DNA of 64,000 nt, from assembly GCA_038229415.1 (NCBI GenBank), contig JBBROM010000003.1, positions 62,001 to 126,000 of the forward strand. Reading direction: 5' to 3'. A program made the position numbers and the translations under genes. Position 1 is the stretch's first letter; each line of letters opens with the position of its first letter. Positions 46,231 through 56,264 of this stretch are shown here, one piece after another. The notes below the pieces were generated by a model. It saw only the letters and a program-made list of their open reading frames with translations, had not been told where the DNA came from and searched no databases. The DNA is from JANXUR01 sp038229415. GTDB lineage: Bacteria; Acidobacteriota; Terriglobia; Terriglobales; Acidobacteriaceae.

Positions 46231-47436
46231 TCAATCGCGAAACGGCTCGTCGGGTTTACTGATGCGAATCTTGTGGTCGGTAAAGCGATTCTTCATCTCG
46301 GGCAATTCATACTTCCGCATGTGGCAGGTTACGCACTTGCTAGTCGCGACCGGGCAGGCTGCGCCGGGGTGTGTTGCGTCCGGCTTGGCGGAGGTGGAAG
46401 CAACGTGACATGCCAGACAAGTCTGGTCGTACGAAGCGGCATCACGGTTGCGGGATTGATGCGGGTCATGGCAGGCGACGCAGGTCAGCCGCCGGTCGCC
46501 GTTCTCTCCCCAGCATCGGCTGCCTTGCAGGCGGTAAGGCTGAAACAGCACGGTCGAGACGCCGCTGCTGCCGTTTAGTTCTACGTCCCACCAGGCGCGG
46601 TGGCAGGAGCCGCAGAAATCATTAGCCACGCCGGGGCTTAGCTTCGCTGGGTTGAAGATAAGATCGCGACCCTGCTGCTCGAGTCCAGACTGCATGGCGG
46701 CGGTATGGCTGGCTCCTGGGCCATGACAACTCTCACAGTGGATGCCAGCGGTGACCCGCTCCGGGGTTGGATTTTCCGTCAAGCCCGTGGCGTGACACCC
46801 CAAACACTTGCCGACTTCAATCGCGGAAATTGGCCGCCCCAATCCGCTTTCAATGTCATGTTCCTTGGCCTGTGAGCGCCCCGGCGTGAAGTCGAAACCG
46901 TCAGTAGAGCCAAAGTAGTTAAAGCGGCTCTCGAGCGTTTGACCCTGGCGCTGATAGAGAAAGCTTTGTCCGATGGTGCCAAACCCGAACGCCCAGTCGA
47001 GCGGCGCGTTCAAGGTTTGCCCCGCGCTGCTGATGGAGAGATTTGGCCCGCTAGTGCTTTGCGTCAGTTGGTAGGTGTACGGCCCGACGGAGAATGGTTT
47101 GCCAGCGTGATTAGTGACGATCGCGGAATCGCGAGCAGGCATCATGGTGCGCGCCATGGGAGTGGAGGCTTGCTCCGCGATTGAGGTGTGACACTTCTGG
47201 CAAGCCCCCGCACCTACAAACCCCTGGTTCGATGGCAAGCGCTTGGTGGGCCACCAGCCCGGCTGCCGAACTCGTTCCTCCGTGCTGGTCTGGTCAAGCG
47301 GCAGGGAATGCTGTTGCGCTGTCAGCGAAGACGACATCAAGAATACAAAGCCCACCGCGCTCAGCGACCGCAGCAGGAAACCCAAGCGCCTGCGATGCGG
47401 ATCCCGGAAGATGCGCGGGCAGACCATGGGGCTCAC
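46231..47436 (-). CDS. Seven-heme c-type cytochrome, exported
   Basis: A 401-aa periplasmic protein with an N-terminal signal/anchor (FLLRSLSAVGFVFLMSSS). It has seven CxxCH heme-attachment motifs: CQKCH, CLGCH, CESCH, CGSCH, CVACH, CLACH and CVTCH. The spacing and the opening GFVGAGACQKCHTSI resemble the cytochrome c554-like multiheme families in which electrons pass between periplasmic partners. The GTG start overlaps the lacI-type stop (GTGA), so expression is likely coupled to the regulator. Its substrate or redox partner is unknown. Confidence 0.88.
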   Translation of the reverse strand: MSPMVCPRIFRDPHRRRLGFLLRSLSAVGFVFLMSSSLTAQQHSLPLDQTSTEERVRQPGWWPTKRLPSNQGFVGAGACQKCHTSIAEQASTPMARTMMPARDSAIVTNHAGKPFSVGPYTYQLTQSTSGPNLSISSAGQTLNAPLDWAFGFGTIGQSFLYQRQGQTLESRFNYFGSTDGFDFTPGRSQAKEHDIESGLGRPISAIEVGKCLGCHATGLTENPTPERVTAGIHCESCHGPGASHTAAMQSGLEQQGRDLIFNPAKLSPGVANDFCGSCHRAWWDVELNGSSGVSTVLFQPYRLQGSRCWGENGDRRLTCVACHDPHQSRNRDAASYDQTCLACHVASTSAKPDATHPGAACPVATSKCVTCHMRKYELPEMKNRFTDHKIRISKPDEPFRD

Positions 47437-48488
47437 GGACGACTCGTAAGCTGATGCGCCCGGCTGGTAGACTCGCGAATCACCAGCAGAGGCTCGATGG
47501 CAATTTGCGGCGTAAACGGGGCACGATCTTCGATTCGGTCCAGCAAGGTCTGCGCCGCGATCTCGCCCATCTTTCCGAGAGGTTGCCGTACCGTAGTCAG
47601 ACTCGGATTGTGGTAGGCGGCGTCGCGAATATCGTCAAAGCCGACAACCGAGACATCCTCGGGTACGCGTTTGCCAAGCTCACGGAGCGCGCGAATCGCG
47701 CCTACTGCCGCGATGTCGTTGTACGCGAATATGGCGGTCAGATTTTTGGCCTTCGCCATCAGCTGTTTGGTGAAGTCATAGCCCATTTCAGGCGAGGCAT
47801 CGTCGCGATCCATTTCCACCACCGAGCTTGCCGGCACGGTGATGCCCAGTTCGGCGCAGGTGGCGAGAATCGCTTCCCAGCGATCCTTTGAGTCGGAACT
47901 GAACTTTTGGCCGCGCAAGAACCCGATCTGACGATGCCCCAAATCCACCAGGTGCTGGAGCGCCAGCCGCGCCGCGTGCATGTGGTCGAGAACAATATTG
48001 GTAACCCCTTCAAGACGGCGATGACCCGCTACTGCAACCGTTGGAATGCCAGGAGGCTCATGCAGGAGCGTATCCACCGCAATGAAGCCTTCCACGCCGC
48101 GTTCTATCAACATTTGGGAGTACTTGATGACTAAGGCCGGGTCATGGCGATGAATCACAGTGAGGAAAAAATAATTTTGTGAGCGGAGATAGCGCTCGAC
48201 GCCGCTGATCACCATCGAACCATAGGCATCGCCGATCTCTTCCGCGATCACGCCGATGGTAAAGGTGCGCTTGTTGCGGAGCGTGCGGGCAAAGAAATTG
48301 GGCCGATAGTTGAGCTCCCGAGCGGCCGATAGAATACGGGTCTTGGTGGCGTCGGGGATGGACTTCGCGGCAGGGGAATCATTCAACACCGCAGAGACAG
48401 TTCCCGCGGTAAGGCCCACGTGAGAGGCGACCGACTTTAGTGTGACGGTGCCGTTAAGTTTGACGCGCTTCGGCTTTTTTGGTGCCAT
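47433..48488 (-). CDS. LacI family transcriptional regulator
   Basis: A 351-aa protein from the ATG at 48488 (GGGAG upstream); the longer frame to 48551 is unlikely. The N-terminal HTH is VTLKSVASHVGLTAGTVSAVLND, followed by the hinge ELNYRPNFFARTLR. The periplasmic-binding-protein-like sensor domain contains TIGVIAEEIGDAYGSMVISGVE and IFAYNDIAAVGAIRAL. The likely effector is a sugar or its phosphate. It faces away from the TonB receptor gene at 48772, and a motif repeated at that promoter and before GH116 is a candidate operator. Confidence 0.92.
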   Translation of the reverse strand: MAPKKPKRVKLNGTVTLKSVASHVGLTAGTVSAVLNDSPAAKSIPDATKTRILSAARELNYRPNFFARTLRNKRTFTIGVIAEEIGDAYGSMVISGVERYLRSQNYFFLTVIHRHDPALVIKYSQMLIERGVEGFIAVDTLLHEPPGIPTVAVAGHRRLEGVTNIVLDHMHAARLALQHLVDLGHRQIGFLRGQKFSSDSKDRWEAILATCAELGITVPASSVVEMDRDDASPEMGYDFTKQLMAKAKNLTAIFAYNDIAAVGAIRALRELGKRVPEDVSVVGFDDIRDAAYHNPSLTTVRQPLGKMGEIAAQTLLDRIEDRAPFTPQIAIEPLLVIRESTSRAHQLTSRP

Positions 48489-48668
48489 TTCTCCCACTAG
48501 GTCTACCTCGAATTGTAGCGCAAGCCAGAACGAAGCCGGAGGCCTCGACAACTATGGCTTTTTACAGATTTCGCCAGCCGCTTCTATTACTTTTGGAATA
48601 TCCACTTCACAATTTAACTGATGATGACTTTGGGCAGCGCCAATCTTTCGATACGGCAAATTTTTTTC

Positions 48669-48698
48669 TTGACAAGCCCCCCCATGTGTTTGTTAATA
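48669..48698 (+). promoter_or_regulatory. Probable promoter of the second TonB receptor
   Basis: TTGACA (48669-48674) and TTAATA (48693-48698) are spaced by 18 bp, about 73 nt before the ATG. The two operator-like sites at 48718-48754 lie just downstream, where a bound repressor could block transcription. Confidence 0.5.
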
Positions 48699-48717
48699 CT
48701 CCCCGATACCATAACAG

Positions 48718-48754
48718 CAAAATCGTTATTCTGAACCAAGAAAATCGATATTGC
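48718..48754 (+). promoter_or_regulatory. Candidate LacI-type operators before the TonB receptor
   Basis: CAAAATCGTTATTCT (48718-48732) and the similar AAAATCGATATTGC (48741-48754) have CG centres exactly 22 bp apart, about two helical turns. The first is an exact 15-nt reverse complement of a site before GH116. Regulation by the adjacent LacI protein is inferred. Confidence 0.5.
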
Positions 48755-48771
48755 ATGGAGGCACTTTCCCG

Positions 48772-51700
48772 ATGCGAGTGAGGGTAATAACGCTATTGCT
48801 GTGCGTACTGGCGGCACTGCCGCTGGCAGCACAAAAATCCACGGGCACCATACAAGGCACAGTCACGGATCAAACCGGCGCTGTGGTTCCTGGGGCCAAA
48901 ATCACGGCGATCAACAACTCCACTGGTGCGACTCGCGACGCAGTGGCTGGCGGGCAAGGCGAATTTGTACTTCCCGAACTGGATCCTGCGACCTATGACC
49001 TGAAGGTCACGTCGGCAGGATTCCGCGAATCGCTGGTGAAAAACGTGGAGCTACACGTCGCCAGCATTGCTGTAGTGAACACCAAGATGCAGCCCGGCGC
49101 GGCCACGGAAATCATGACTGTGGAAGCCAATCCGATTCAGGTGGAAACCACGAGCGGCACCGTTGGTAACGTAGTAGAAGGCCAGCAGGTACGCGAACTA
49201 CCGCTCAATGGACGTAGCTTTGTGCAGTTGACGCAGTTGATGCCCGGTGTCTCGGCCGCTTCCAACTTCGACTCCAAGCACAAGGGCTTGGAAGCAGGCG
49301 TGGACTTCTCGGTGAACGGCAACAACACCACGAACAACCTGTTCCTGGTGGATGGCGCCAACAACAATGATGTGGGCTCGAACCGTACGATTCTGATTTA
49401 TCCGTCGGTGGATGCGATCGCTGAATTTAAGATTCTGCGCAACAGCTACGGTCCGGAATACGGCCAGGCAGCGGGCGGCGTAGTTAGCATCGTTACCCGG
49501 GGCGGCGGCAACCAGTTCCACGGAACGGCCTACTACTTTGGCCGTAACGATGCGTTAAATGCGAGCGAATTTTTTGCCGCGCGGAATGGCAAGAAAGACG
49601 TGCTGCGCCGCAACGACTTCGGATATAACCTTAGCGGACCCATTAAGAAGGACAAGATTTTCTTCTTCTGGAACGAAGAGTGGAACCGCGAAAAGCGCGG
49701 CCAAACCCGTCGCGCCAGTGTACCCACGGCGGCGATCCGCGCGGGCGACTTCAGCAACCTGCGCGCGAATGGATGCGATGGCAGTTCGCCCTCCTTCCCC
49801 ACTTTGGCAGCTGGTACCAAAGTGATTCCTACTGGGAATATTTCTGCAGCAGGCGCGCTGATTGCCCAGGAATTCCCTGACCCCAACGTTGCCAACCCCA
49901 CTGACTGCAACAACTGGGCGCAATCGCTGGCTAGCACAGTGAATTGGCGCCAAGAGAATGCCCGTGTTGACTTCAAGCTCAACCACGCTAACAGCCTGCT
50001 GGTGCGCTACACCCAAGACTCCTGGGTCAACCCGGCTCCTAACAGCCTTGGTCTCTGGGGCGATGATGTGTACCCAGCGATCGAATCGAGCTGGACGCAG
50101 CCTTCGCGCAACATGGCGATCAAGCTGAGCACACAGATTGGCTCCACGGCAGTGAACGACTTCCAATTCTCTTACGGTTACAACAAGATCACCGCAGTCC
50201 GCGGCGGTTCCAATCCGGGCCTTGGCGCGCAGATCACTGCGGCCGTGCCTACCTACTTCCCCACCTCGGATAAGACCGGTGGGGCAGGTGCTGCACCGCC
50301 AGTCTTCTGGGGCGGCGTACAGCCCTACCAGAGCGATAGCTTGTGGACCTTGGCCCCTTGGCATAACAACGAAGCGCTTTATAGCTTCCGCGATGATTTC
50401 TCCAAGGTGAAGGGCAAACACACCTTCAAGCTCGGTTTCCTATTCGCCGCCAACCAGAAGAACGAGTTGTCCGGTGGTACGTCTGAAGCGGAAGCTCCGG
50501 CGTTCTGGGGAAGTTCGGGCGGTCCGGGCAATACGAGCGCAAATCCGATCGCCACTTCTGGCAACCGCTTCGCCGACTTGCTACTGGCGGGGACGCAGTG
50601 GGGCTTCGGTGAGACGCAGCGCGAACCACCGGCGCAGGTTCGCTGGAAGGACGCCGAACTCTACTTCGGTGACAACTTCAAGGTGCGGCGCAACCTGACC
50701 GTCGAATACGGCATCCGCTACTCGCTGCTGTATCAACCTACGGACGCTTCCAACAAGATTGCATCGTTCTATCCAGGTGCTTACGATCCGACGCGTACTG
50801 ATTCCTGCAACGGCCTGTTGGTTGTTCCAGGAGCAACGTTCTGCCAGGCAGCTGGCTTTGGAGCGGGTACGAACGGGCCCAACAGCGCGCTTAAGAAGAA
50901 TGACTACAAAGCCTTCGCACCCCGCTTCGGCATCGCGTGGGATCCGTTTGGCAAAGGCACCACCTCGATCCGCGCTGGCGTAGGCGAATTCTTCCAGCGG
51001 GAGCGCTTAAATGGTCCTTTGAACCGCGTTACCAACCCTCCTTTCGCGCTGAGCGTAGGCGGTAGCCGCACCTTGGACGCAGCACCCGGCAATGGGACTC
51101 TACAGTCTTCTGGAGCGCCCGGCCGTGGCATTGACCCGAGTGACGATCTGCCAGCTTCCTGGCAGTACAACTTCACTGTGGAGCGCGAGATTGCGAAAGA
51201 CACCAAGCTGGAACTTGCCTACGTTGGCGGATATGGCTACGACTTAGTGCGCTTTGGAGACATCAATGAAGTACCTACCGCGAATCGGGTTGCATTCGCT
51301 CAAACAGGGTCCAACGCCAATCGGCCTTTCGGGGCCGGCAACTGGAGTCAAATCACTTACGAAGTCTGGAACGGTAAGTCGCGTTACGATTCGCTACAAG
51401 CATTGTTCCGGACCAAGGTACGGAAGGTTGACGCACAGTTTGCCTATACCTTCTCCAAGTCACTATCGAACTCGGACATTACCAATTCGGGCGACATCAG
51501 CGCGGATTCAGCAATCTCCGATCTACAAAACCCGAACCTGGACTACGGCCCGACACTCATCAACCGGCCGCATGTCTTCTCGTCGAACATCGTTTACAAC
51601 GCTCCTGAACTTAAAGGTTCAAGCCGTGGTGTGCGTGCCCTGTTCGGAGGTTGGGAAGCAGCTGGCATCCTAAGCTATGCCAGCGGTCCTAACGCCACAG

Positions 51701-52269
51701 TTTTTTCGGGTACGAATCCGGGCGGCCTTACGATACCCAACCCGGCTGATGCTAACAAGCCCTTCGTTCTCTCTGGCTTGAGCGGTGGCTACAACGGGAC
51801 CGGCTATGGGAACAATTCTCGGCCTAACCTGGTCACAGGGGTTTCGTGCCAAGCCAGCGGCACTGTTGCTAAAGAGCAGATATTCAACGCTGCCGCTTTT
51901 ACGTTGAATGGGTTTAACATCGGCACGCAAGGCAGCGAGGGACGCGGCAATTGCCGTGGACCGGGAATTGCCCAGACGGATGGTTCGCTCTACAAGAATT
52001 TCAAGGTAAGTGAGCGCGTCAAAGCTCAGTTCCGCTTGGAATTCTTCAACCTGTTCAACAAGACGCAGTTCCGTGCGGATAAGATTAATAACAATCTGTC
52101 CAATGGAACTGGTGGGGTGTGCGCTGGTGCTGCTGCCGCGGCTCCAGGCTGTACCGGAAATAACACGATACTGTGGAATCCTGCAACGGGCGTCCAAAAC
52201 AACTTTGGGCAATCGAGCCTGACGCGTGGGCCGCGTGAAATTCAGTATGCGTTAAAGATTTCCTTCTAA
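48772..52269 (+). CDS. Large TonB-dependent receptor with carboxypeptidase-regulatory-like domain
   Basis: A 1165-aa outer-membrane protein from the ATG at 48772 (GGAGG 10 nt upstream). A signal peptide (RVITLLLCVLAALPLAAQ) is followed by an Ig-like CarboxypepD_reg domain (GTIQGTVTDQTGAVVPGAKITAI...GEFVLPELDPATYDLKV, about 20-100). The plug contains VRELPLNGRSFVQLTQLMPG and GQAAGGVVSIVTRGGGNQFHG. A very long barrel ends REIQYALKISF. It resembles the family Acidobacteria use for uptake of plant-polymer fragments. It sits between a LacI regulator and the TPR/CRTAC1/GH genes and ends at a strong terminator. Confidence 0.92.
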   Translation: MRVRVITLLLCVLAALPLAAQKSTGTIQGTVTDQTGAVVPGAKITAINNSTGATRDAVAGGQGEFVLPELDPATYDLKVTSAGFRESLVKNVELHVASIAVVNTKMQPGAATEIMTVEANPIQVETTSGTVGNVVEGQQVRELPLNGRSFVQLTQLMPGVSAASNFDSKHKGLEAGVDFSVNGNNTTNNLFLVDGANNNDVGSNRTILIYPSVDAIAEFKILRNSYGPEYGQAAGGVVSIVTRGGGNQFHGTAYYFGRNDALNASEFFAARNGKKDVLRRNDFGYNLSGPIKKDKIFFFWNEEWNREKRGQTRRASVPTAAIRAGDFSNLRANGCDGSSPSFPTLAAGTKVIPTGNISAAGALIAQEFPDPNVANPTDCNNWAQSLASTVNWRQENARVDFKLNHANSLLVRYTQDSWVNPAPNSLGLWGDDVYPAIESSWTQPSRNMAIKLSTQIGSTAVNDFQFSYGYNKITAVRGGSNPGLGAQITAAVPTYFPTSDKTGGAGAAPPVFWGGVQPYQSDSLWTLAPWHNNEALYSFRDDFSKVKGKHTFKLGFLFAANQKNELSGGTSEAEAPAFWGSSGGPGNTSANPIATSGNRFADLLLAGTQWGFGETQREPPAQVRWKDAELYFGDNFKVRRNLTVEYGIRYSLLYQPTDASNKIASFYPGAYDPTRTDSCNGLLVVPGATFCQAAGFGAGTNGPNSALKKNDYKAFAPRFGIAWDPFGKGTTSIRAGVGEFFQRERLNGPLNRVTNPPFALSVGGSRTLDAAPGNGTLQSSGAPGRGIDPSDDLPASWQYNFTVEREIAKDTKLELAYVGGYGYDLVRFGDINEVPTANRVAFAQTGSNANRPFGAGNWSQITYEVWNGKSRYDSLQALFRTKVRKVDAQFAYTFSKSLSNSDITNSGDISADSAISDLQNPNLDYGPTLINRPHVFSSNIVYNAPELKGSSRGVRALFGGWEAAGILSYASGPNATVFSGTNPGGLTIPNPADANKPFVLSGLSGGYNGTGYGNNSRPNLVTGVSCQASGTVAKEQIFNAAAFTLNGFNIGTQGSEGRGNCRGPGIAQTDGSLYKNFKVSERVKAQFRLEFFNLFNKTQFRADKINNNLSNGTGGVCAGAAAAAPGCTGNNTILWNPATGVQNNFGQSSLTRGPREIQYALKISF

Positions 52270-52296
52270 CCGGACGTACCTGGCGTCTCGGCTCCT

Positions 52297-52330
52297 GTGA
52301 GGCTTGGCTTGTCCAAGCCTCACTTTTTTT
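52297..52330 (+). terminator. Terminator after the second TonB receptor
   Basis: GTGAGGCTTGG pairs perfectly with CCAAGCCTCAC over a 5-base loop, followed by seven T. It is a textbook intrinsic terminator separating the receptor from the TPR genes. Confidence 0.9.
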
Positions 52331-52394
52331 CGCACAAAACCCAAGCCTGCGACTGGCTTGACTTGCAGTGTCACCAGCATCGAGCATTAAACCC

Positions 52395-54665
52395 ATGCAG
52401 CATCGTTACGGATATGTTTCGACTCACGATTGGAAACTGGCAATTCGTGCCGGTTGCTGCCTGCTGTGGCTCACGGTGAGCGCTGCCGCTGTGGCGTTCG
52501 CGCCCCCTGCCGATCCTGTGCCATTGCACTATCAAGCTGCCCAGACTTATCAACTCACCGGAGACTTTGCCAAGGCCGAGTCCGAGTACCACGCTATGCT
52601 TGGCGAAGCACTGGATCGAGTCGGGAACATCCACCTGAATCAGGGCGATCTTGCCGCAGCTGACGAGGCTCTGACCGAATCCATTCGTATGCAGCCAGAG
52701 AATGCGGCATCGCATTCGGACCGCGCGATTCTTCTGTTGCGGCGCGAGCAATTCGAAGCAGCCAAGACAGAGGCGGAAGCCGCGCTCAAGGCTGATCCGA
52801 ACAGTGGCCGGGCTCATCATGTTCTGGGCAAAGCCCTGTTCGCTCTGGGGGACCTGCCTGGCGCGGTGCAGCATCTGGAGCAGGCTGCGGTGCTCCTTCC
52901 TGATTTTGACGCAGCCTACACCTTGGGCGTGGCTTACCTGAAGAGCAAGGAGACTGGCAAGGCGCAGGCGGTGTTTGATGCCCTGCTGGCCAGTGCTGGG
53001 GCAGTGCCGCAGCTTTACACCATGTTTGGCTTTGCCTACTATTCGTCCGGCTATCCCGACGAAGCGGTTCATCAGTTTCAGAAGGCGCTGACGCTCGATC
53101 TCAAGCTGCCCAAGGCGCACTATTTTCTGGGATTGATTGCGCTCAACCGGCTTGATGAGGCAGGCTTTCCAGCCGCCAAGCTGGAGCTGGAACTAGAACT
53201 CACGGTGAATCCCACGGATTTTCAGAGTCAGTTTCTGCTGGGGTACATCAACTCGCAGGAGAAGAACACCGAGGCAGCGGAGGGGCATCTGAAGGCGGCG
53301 GCGGAACTCGACCGCAAGAGCCCCGATCCGTTGATCTATCTGGGGCAGCTTTACGTGGATGCTGGCAGGGCGTCGGACGCCGAGCAGGCGCTAAGGGAGG
53401 CGATCCGGCTGACGCCTGACCCAGCCCGCAACAACTACCAGATCAGCCGTGCTCACTACCTACTGGGACGCCTGATGGTGGCTAAGGGTGATCGTGAGGC
53501 GGGAACCACCGAGCTGAAGGAATACGAACGTCTGCGTAACCTCGCGGTCAAGACAGTGAGCGATGCGCGCGAGCATCCGGGGTTGAAGATTGCGGCTCCA
53601 CCAGTGGTGGTAGCGGGCGGGGTAGACGCGAGACAGATCAACACCGCGCCGTCCGCTCGGACAGAAGCGGACACCGCCGTAGCGCAGCAGTACTTGCAGC
53701 AGGTGGGAGGCATGATCGCCGAGGCCTACAACAATCTCGGAGTGATTGCTGCCCAGCGGAGCGACTTCAGTGCAGCGCTGGCGGAGTTCCGCCGGGCCTC
53801 GAAGTGGACTCCAGAGCCGGAAACTCTGCCTCGCAACTGGGGCACCGCTGCATTTTTGGCGGAGAACTACGAAGAAGCGATTCCAGCACTGGCGAAATAC
53901 CTGCAGCAGAATCCGGGGGACTCGCGCGCGCAGAGCCGCCTCGCGACCAGCTACTTTGTTACCGAAAAGTATGCTGACGCTGTGCGGGCGTTCCAGCCGA
54001 TTGCCTCGACTTTGGAGTCTGATCCGGCGCAACTCTATGCGTACGGAGTTTCTCTGATCAAAACTGGGGAAGTGCCGAAAGGGGTGGAGTTGCTGCAACG
54101 CGCAGCGGCGGTGAGTCCGAACTCGGCCGGAATCCATCTGCTGCTGGGGCAGGCGTATGCCGACCAAGGTGATGTGGAGTCGGCTGCCCAAGAGTTCCAG
54201 AAGACGTCTGCGATTGATCCGCAAAGAAAACAGGCACACTTTCAGTACGGCTTGCTGCTGCTGCGCAAGGGGAGGCTAGCGGAGGCGGAGGAGCAGTTCC
54301 GCGCCGAGTTGCAACTTGATCCGCAAAGTGTTTCCGCGCGCTACCACTTAGGGCTGGCACTGCTCGATGACCAGAAAAAGGAAGAAGCTACACGCTTGTT
54401 GAACGAAGTGATTCAGGCGGCGCCGCGTTACGCGGACGCCTATTACCAGTTGGGTAAGCTGCAACTGGAACAGGAGAATCTTCCCGATGCCTTGAAGAAT
54501 CTGGAGACGGCGGCCAAGCTCTCTCCAGAGGAGAGCCACGTGCACTACCAGTTGGGGCTGGCGTATCGCCGGGCGGGCAGGCAGGACGATGCGGTGGTGG
54601 AACTCAAGCTGTATGAGGCTCTAAAGGCCAAGAGCCGGGGGCGGACGGATGATGCAGCGAAGTAG
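52395..54665 (+). CDS. Exported TPR-repeat protein, 756 aa
   Basis: I use the ATG at 52395; a GTG nine codons earlier is possible, and neither has a strong Shine-Dalgarno. A signal-like segment (AIRAGCCLLWLTVSAAAVAF) precedes more than ten tetratricopeptide units (for example AQSRLATSYFVTEKYADAVR and YADAYYQLGKLQLEQENLPDAL). A break near 400-450 (VVVAGGVDARQINTAPSA) separates two TPR blocks. No enzyme domain is seen. It overlaps the next TPR gene by 17 nt, so the two are coupled; CRTAC1 is encoded just beyond on the other strand. Confidence 0.88.
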   Translation: MQHRYGYVSTHDWKLAIRAGCCLLWLTVSAAAVAFAPPADPVPLHYQAAQTYQLTGDFAKAESEYHAMLGEALDRVGNIHLNQGDLAAADEALTESIRMQPENAASHSDRAILLLRREQFEAAKTEAEAALKADPNSGRAHHVLGKALFALGDLPGAVQHLEQAAVLLPDFDAAYTLGVAYLKSKETGKAQAVFDALLASAGAVPQLYTMFGFAYYSSGYPDEAVHQFQKALTLDLKLPKAHYFLGLIALNRLDEAGFPAAKLELELELTVNPTDFQSQFLLGYINSQEKNTEAAEGHLKAAAELDRKSPDPLIYLGQLYVDAGRASDAEQALREAIRLTPDPARNNYQISRAHYLLGRLMVAKGDREAGTTELKEYERLRNLAVKTVSDAREHPGLKIAAPPVVVAGGVDARQINTAPSARTEADTAVAQQYLQQVGGMIAEAYNNLGVIAAQRSDFSAALAEFRRASKWTPEPETLPRNWGTAAFLAENYEEAIPALAKYLQQNPGDSRAQSRLATSYFVTEKYADAVRAFQPIASTLESDPAQLYAYGVSLIKTGEVPKGVELLQRAAAVSPNSAGIHLLLGQAYADQGDVESAAQEFQKTSAIDPQRKQAHFQYGLLLLRKGRLAEAEEQFRAELQLDPQSVSARYHLGLALLDDQKKEEATRLLNEVIQAAPRYADAYYQLGKLQLEQENLPDALKNLETAAKLSPEESHVHYQLGLAYRRAGRQDDAVVELKLYEALKAKSRGRTDDAAK

Positions 54666-56250
54666 ATTGCGCGCACTCACCCGCCTCTGCCTGAGCTTGG
54701 CGCTGCTCAGCGGCGTGCCCATCTCAGCACAACCACCGCACCCTGCCGCAGACTCGCCATATGCCAAAGCTCGCCGCCTGCTCACCGCCGGTAACGTAGA
54801 TGCAGCCGAGCCAGAGTTGTGGCAAGCGCTCAAAGCGAATCAAAACGACGCCGAAGCATTGCTGCTGTTGGGCGAAGTGCGCTTGCGGCAACAGCGTTTC
54901 GCAGAAGCAGAATCGCTCTTCCTGGGAATTACCAGCTTTGCTGCAGGGCATTCCGCTGTTACGCCAGACATTGCCGCGGAGACTCATGCAGGTCTAGCGC
55001 AGGCGAGGATGGCCCAAGGCAAGGGTGCTGATGCAATAACAGAGTGGGCTTTCGCAGTTCAACTGGATCCCGCGAATCCGGGCTATTCTGTGGCCCTCGC
55101 CGCACTCTATCGTGAGCAAGGCAGGTGTACGGAAGCGTTGGCAACACTCGTGGCACTTTCGGCGCATTCGCCAAAAGCACAACTTCCAGTATCGGCCATC
55201 CCGATTCAGGCAGCCTGCCTGCTTGCGTCCGGGAAATCGGACGAAGCCAAGAAGTTGGTTACATTGGTTCAGGCGGCTCCGAATCAGGTGTCCGCGCTGG
55301 ATCTAGCACAAGTGTTCCTCGATGCGCATCAGCCAGTGCTGGCAGAGGCTGCATTGGCGGGGACCCTGCGACGTGCCCACACACCCGGGCGGGGCTGGTT
55401 CTTAGCGGGGCTGGCTGCGGAACAGCAGAATCATCTCGCGGTCGCCTTGCGAGACTATCGTCGTGCGGCAGCGCTGAGTCCTGATGATGCAGAGGTGCTG
55501 GCGTCGCTCGGTGGGCTGCTGCTGCGGCAGGGTGACACCGCACAGGCAATGCTACTACTGGAGCGTGCAGCTACGCTTGCGCCGGACTCAGTAGCTGTGT
55601 TGCGGCAAACAGTGGCTGCCGCGCTGCGTACCCAACGGGCTGACTTGGCGCGAAAGTCGGCGAGCCGCCTGTATCAACTCAGTCCCGATAATGCGGACGA
55701 CGTTTATCTTGCAGGGGCAGCATTTTTGTCGGTTGGCAGCTTTCAGGCTGCGATTAAGGTCTTCACTCATTACCTCGAAACCAAGCCTGATGATGCGCGG
55801 GCAGAGCTCGCGCTAGGCACTGCCTACCGGGAGACAAGGAATTTTGGCAATGCAGAGACACACTTGTCACGCAGCGTGGCTTTGGATGGGGTGCAAACCG
55901 AAGCAGTCTATCAACTGGCGGAAGTGTACCTTGCGCAGAATAAGCCAGATGCAGCCCGCGTGTTGCTACAGAAGAATGCGGTTGCACCAGAGCCTCACGC
56001 GCCGTCGCTGATCGCGCTGGGCAAGCTCGACTTGGAGTCTGGCGACAACGCCTCCGCAGCCGTACTGCTGGAACGTGCGGCTGCTCTGGTGCCCAAGAAT
56101 CCGGAAGTTCACTATCAACTCAGCTTGGTTTACAAACGTCTGGGGAAGGATTCCGCATCCCAAGAACAAGCGCAAGTCTCTAAACGGTTGCGCACGGAGC
56201 AGCATCGGGAGCAGAATTCCACGGCGGATGATGTGCATCCGCCGATGTAG
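54649..56250 (+). CDS. Exported TPR-repeat protein, 533 aa
   Basis: A signal peptide (ALTRLCLSLALLSGVPISAQ) is followed by TPR units from about residue 35 to 510 (GNVDAAEPELWQALKANQND..., HYQLSLVYKRLGKDSASQEQ). It starts inside the end of the preceding TPR gene. The two TPR proteins probably act together, perhaps as outer-membrane or periplasmic scaffolds for the TonB receptor or for CRTAC1; this is inference from gene order only. It ends 14 nt before the convergent CRTAC1 gene. Confidence 0.87.
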   Translation: MMQRSRLRALTRLCLSLALLSGVPISAQPPHPAADSPYAKARRLLTAGNVDAAEPELWQALKANQNDAEALLLLGEVRLRQQRFAEAESLFLGITSFAAGHSAVTPDIAAETHAGLAQARMAQGKGADAITEWAFAVQLDPANPGYSVALAALYREQGRCTEALATLVALSAHSPKAQLPVSAIPIQAACLLASGKSDEAKKLVTLVQAAPNQVSALDLAQVFLDAHQPVLAEAALAGTLRRAHTPGRGWFLAGLAAEQQNHLAVALRDYRRAAALSPDDAEVLASLGGLLLRQGDTAQAMLLLERAATLAPDSVAVLRQTVAAALRTQRADLARKSASRLYQLSPDNADDVYLAGAAFLSVGSFQAAIKVFTHYLETKPDDARAELALGTAYRETRNFGNAETHLSRSVALDGVQTEAVYQLAEVYLAQNKPDAARVLLQKNAVAPEPHAPSLIALGKLDLESGDNASAAVLLERAAALVPKNPEVHYQLSLVYKRLGKDSASQEQAQVSKRLRTEQHREQNSTADDVHPPM

Positions 56251-56264
56251 CTGTCGGAGCGTGG

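Noticed and set aside
49555..50421. A 288-aa minus-strand frame inside the second TonB receptor
   Set aside because: Antisense shadow; composition is unlike real proteins of the window.
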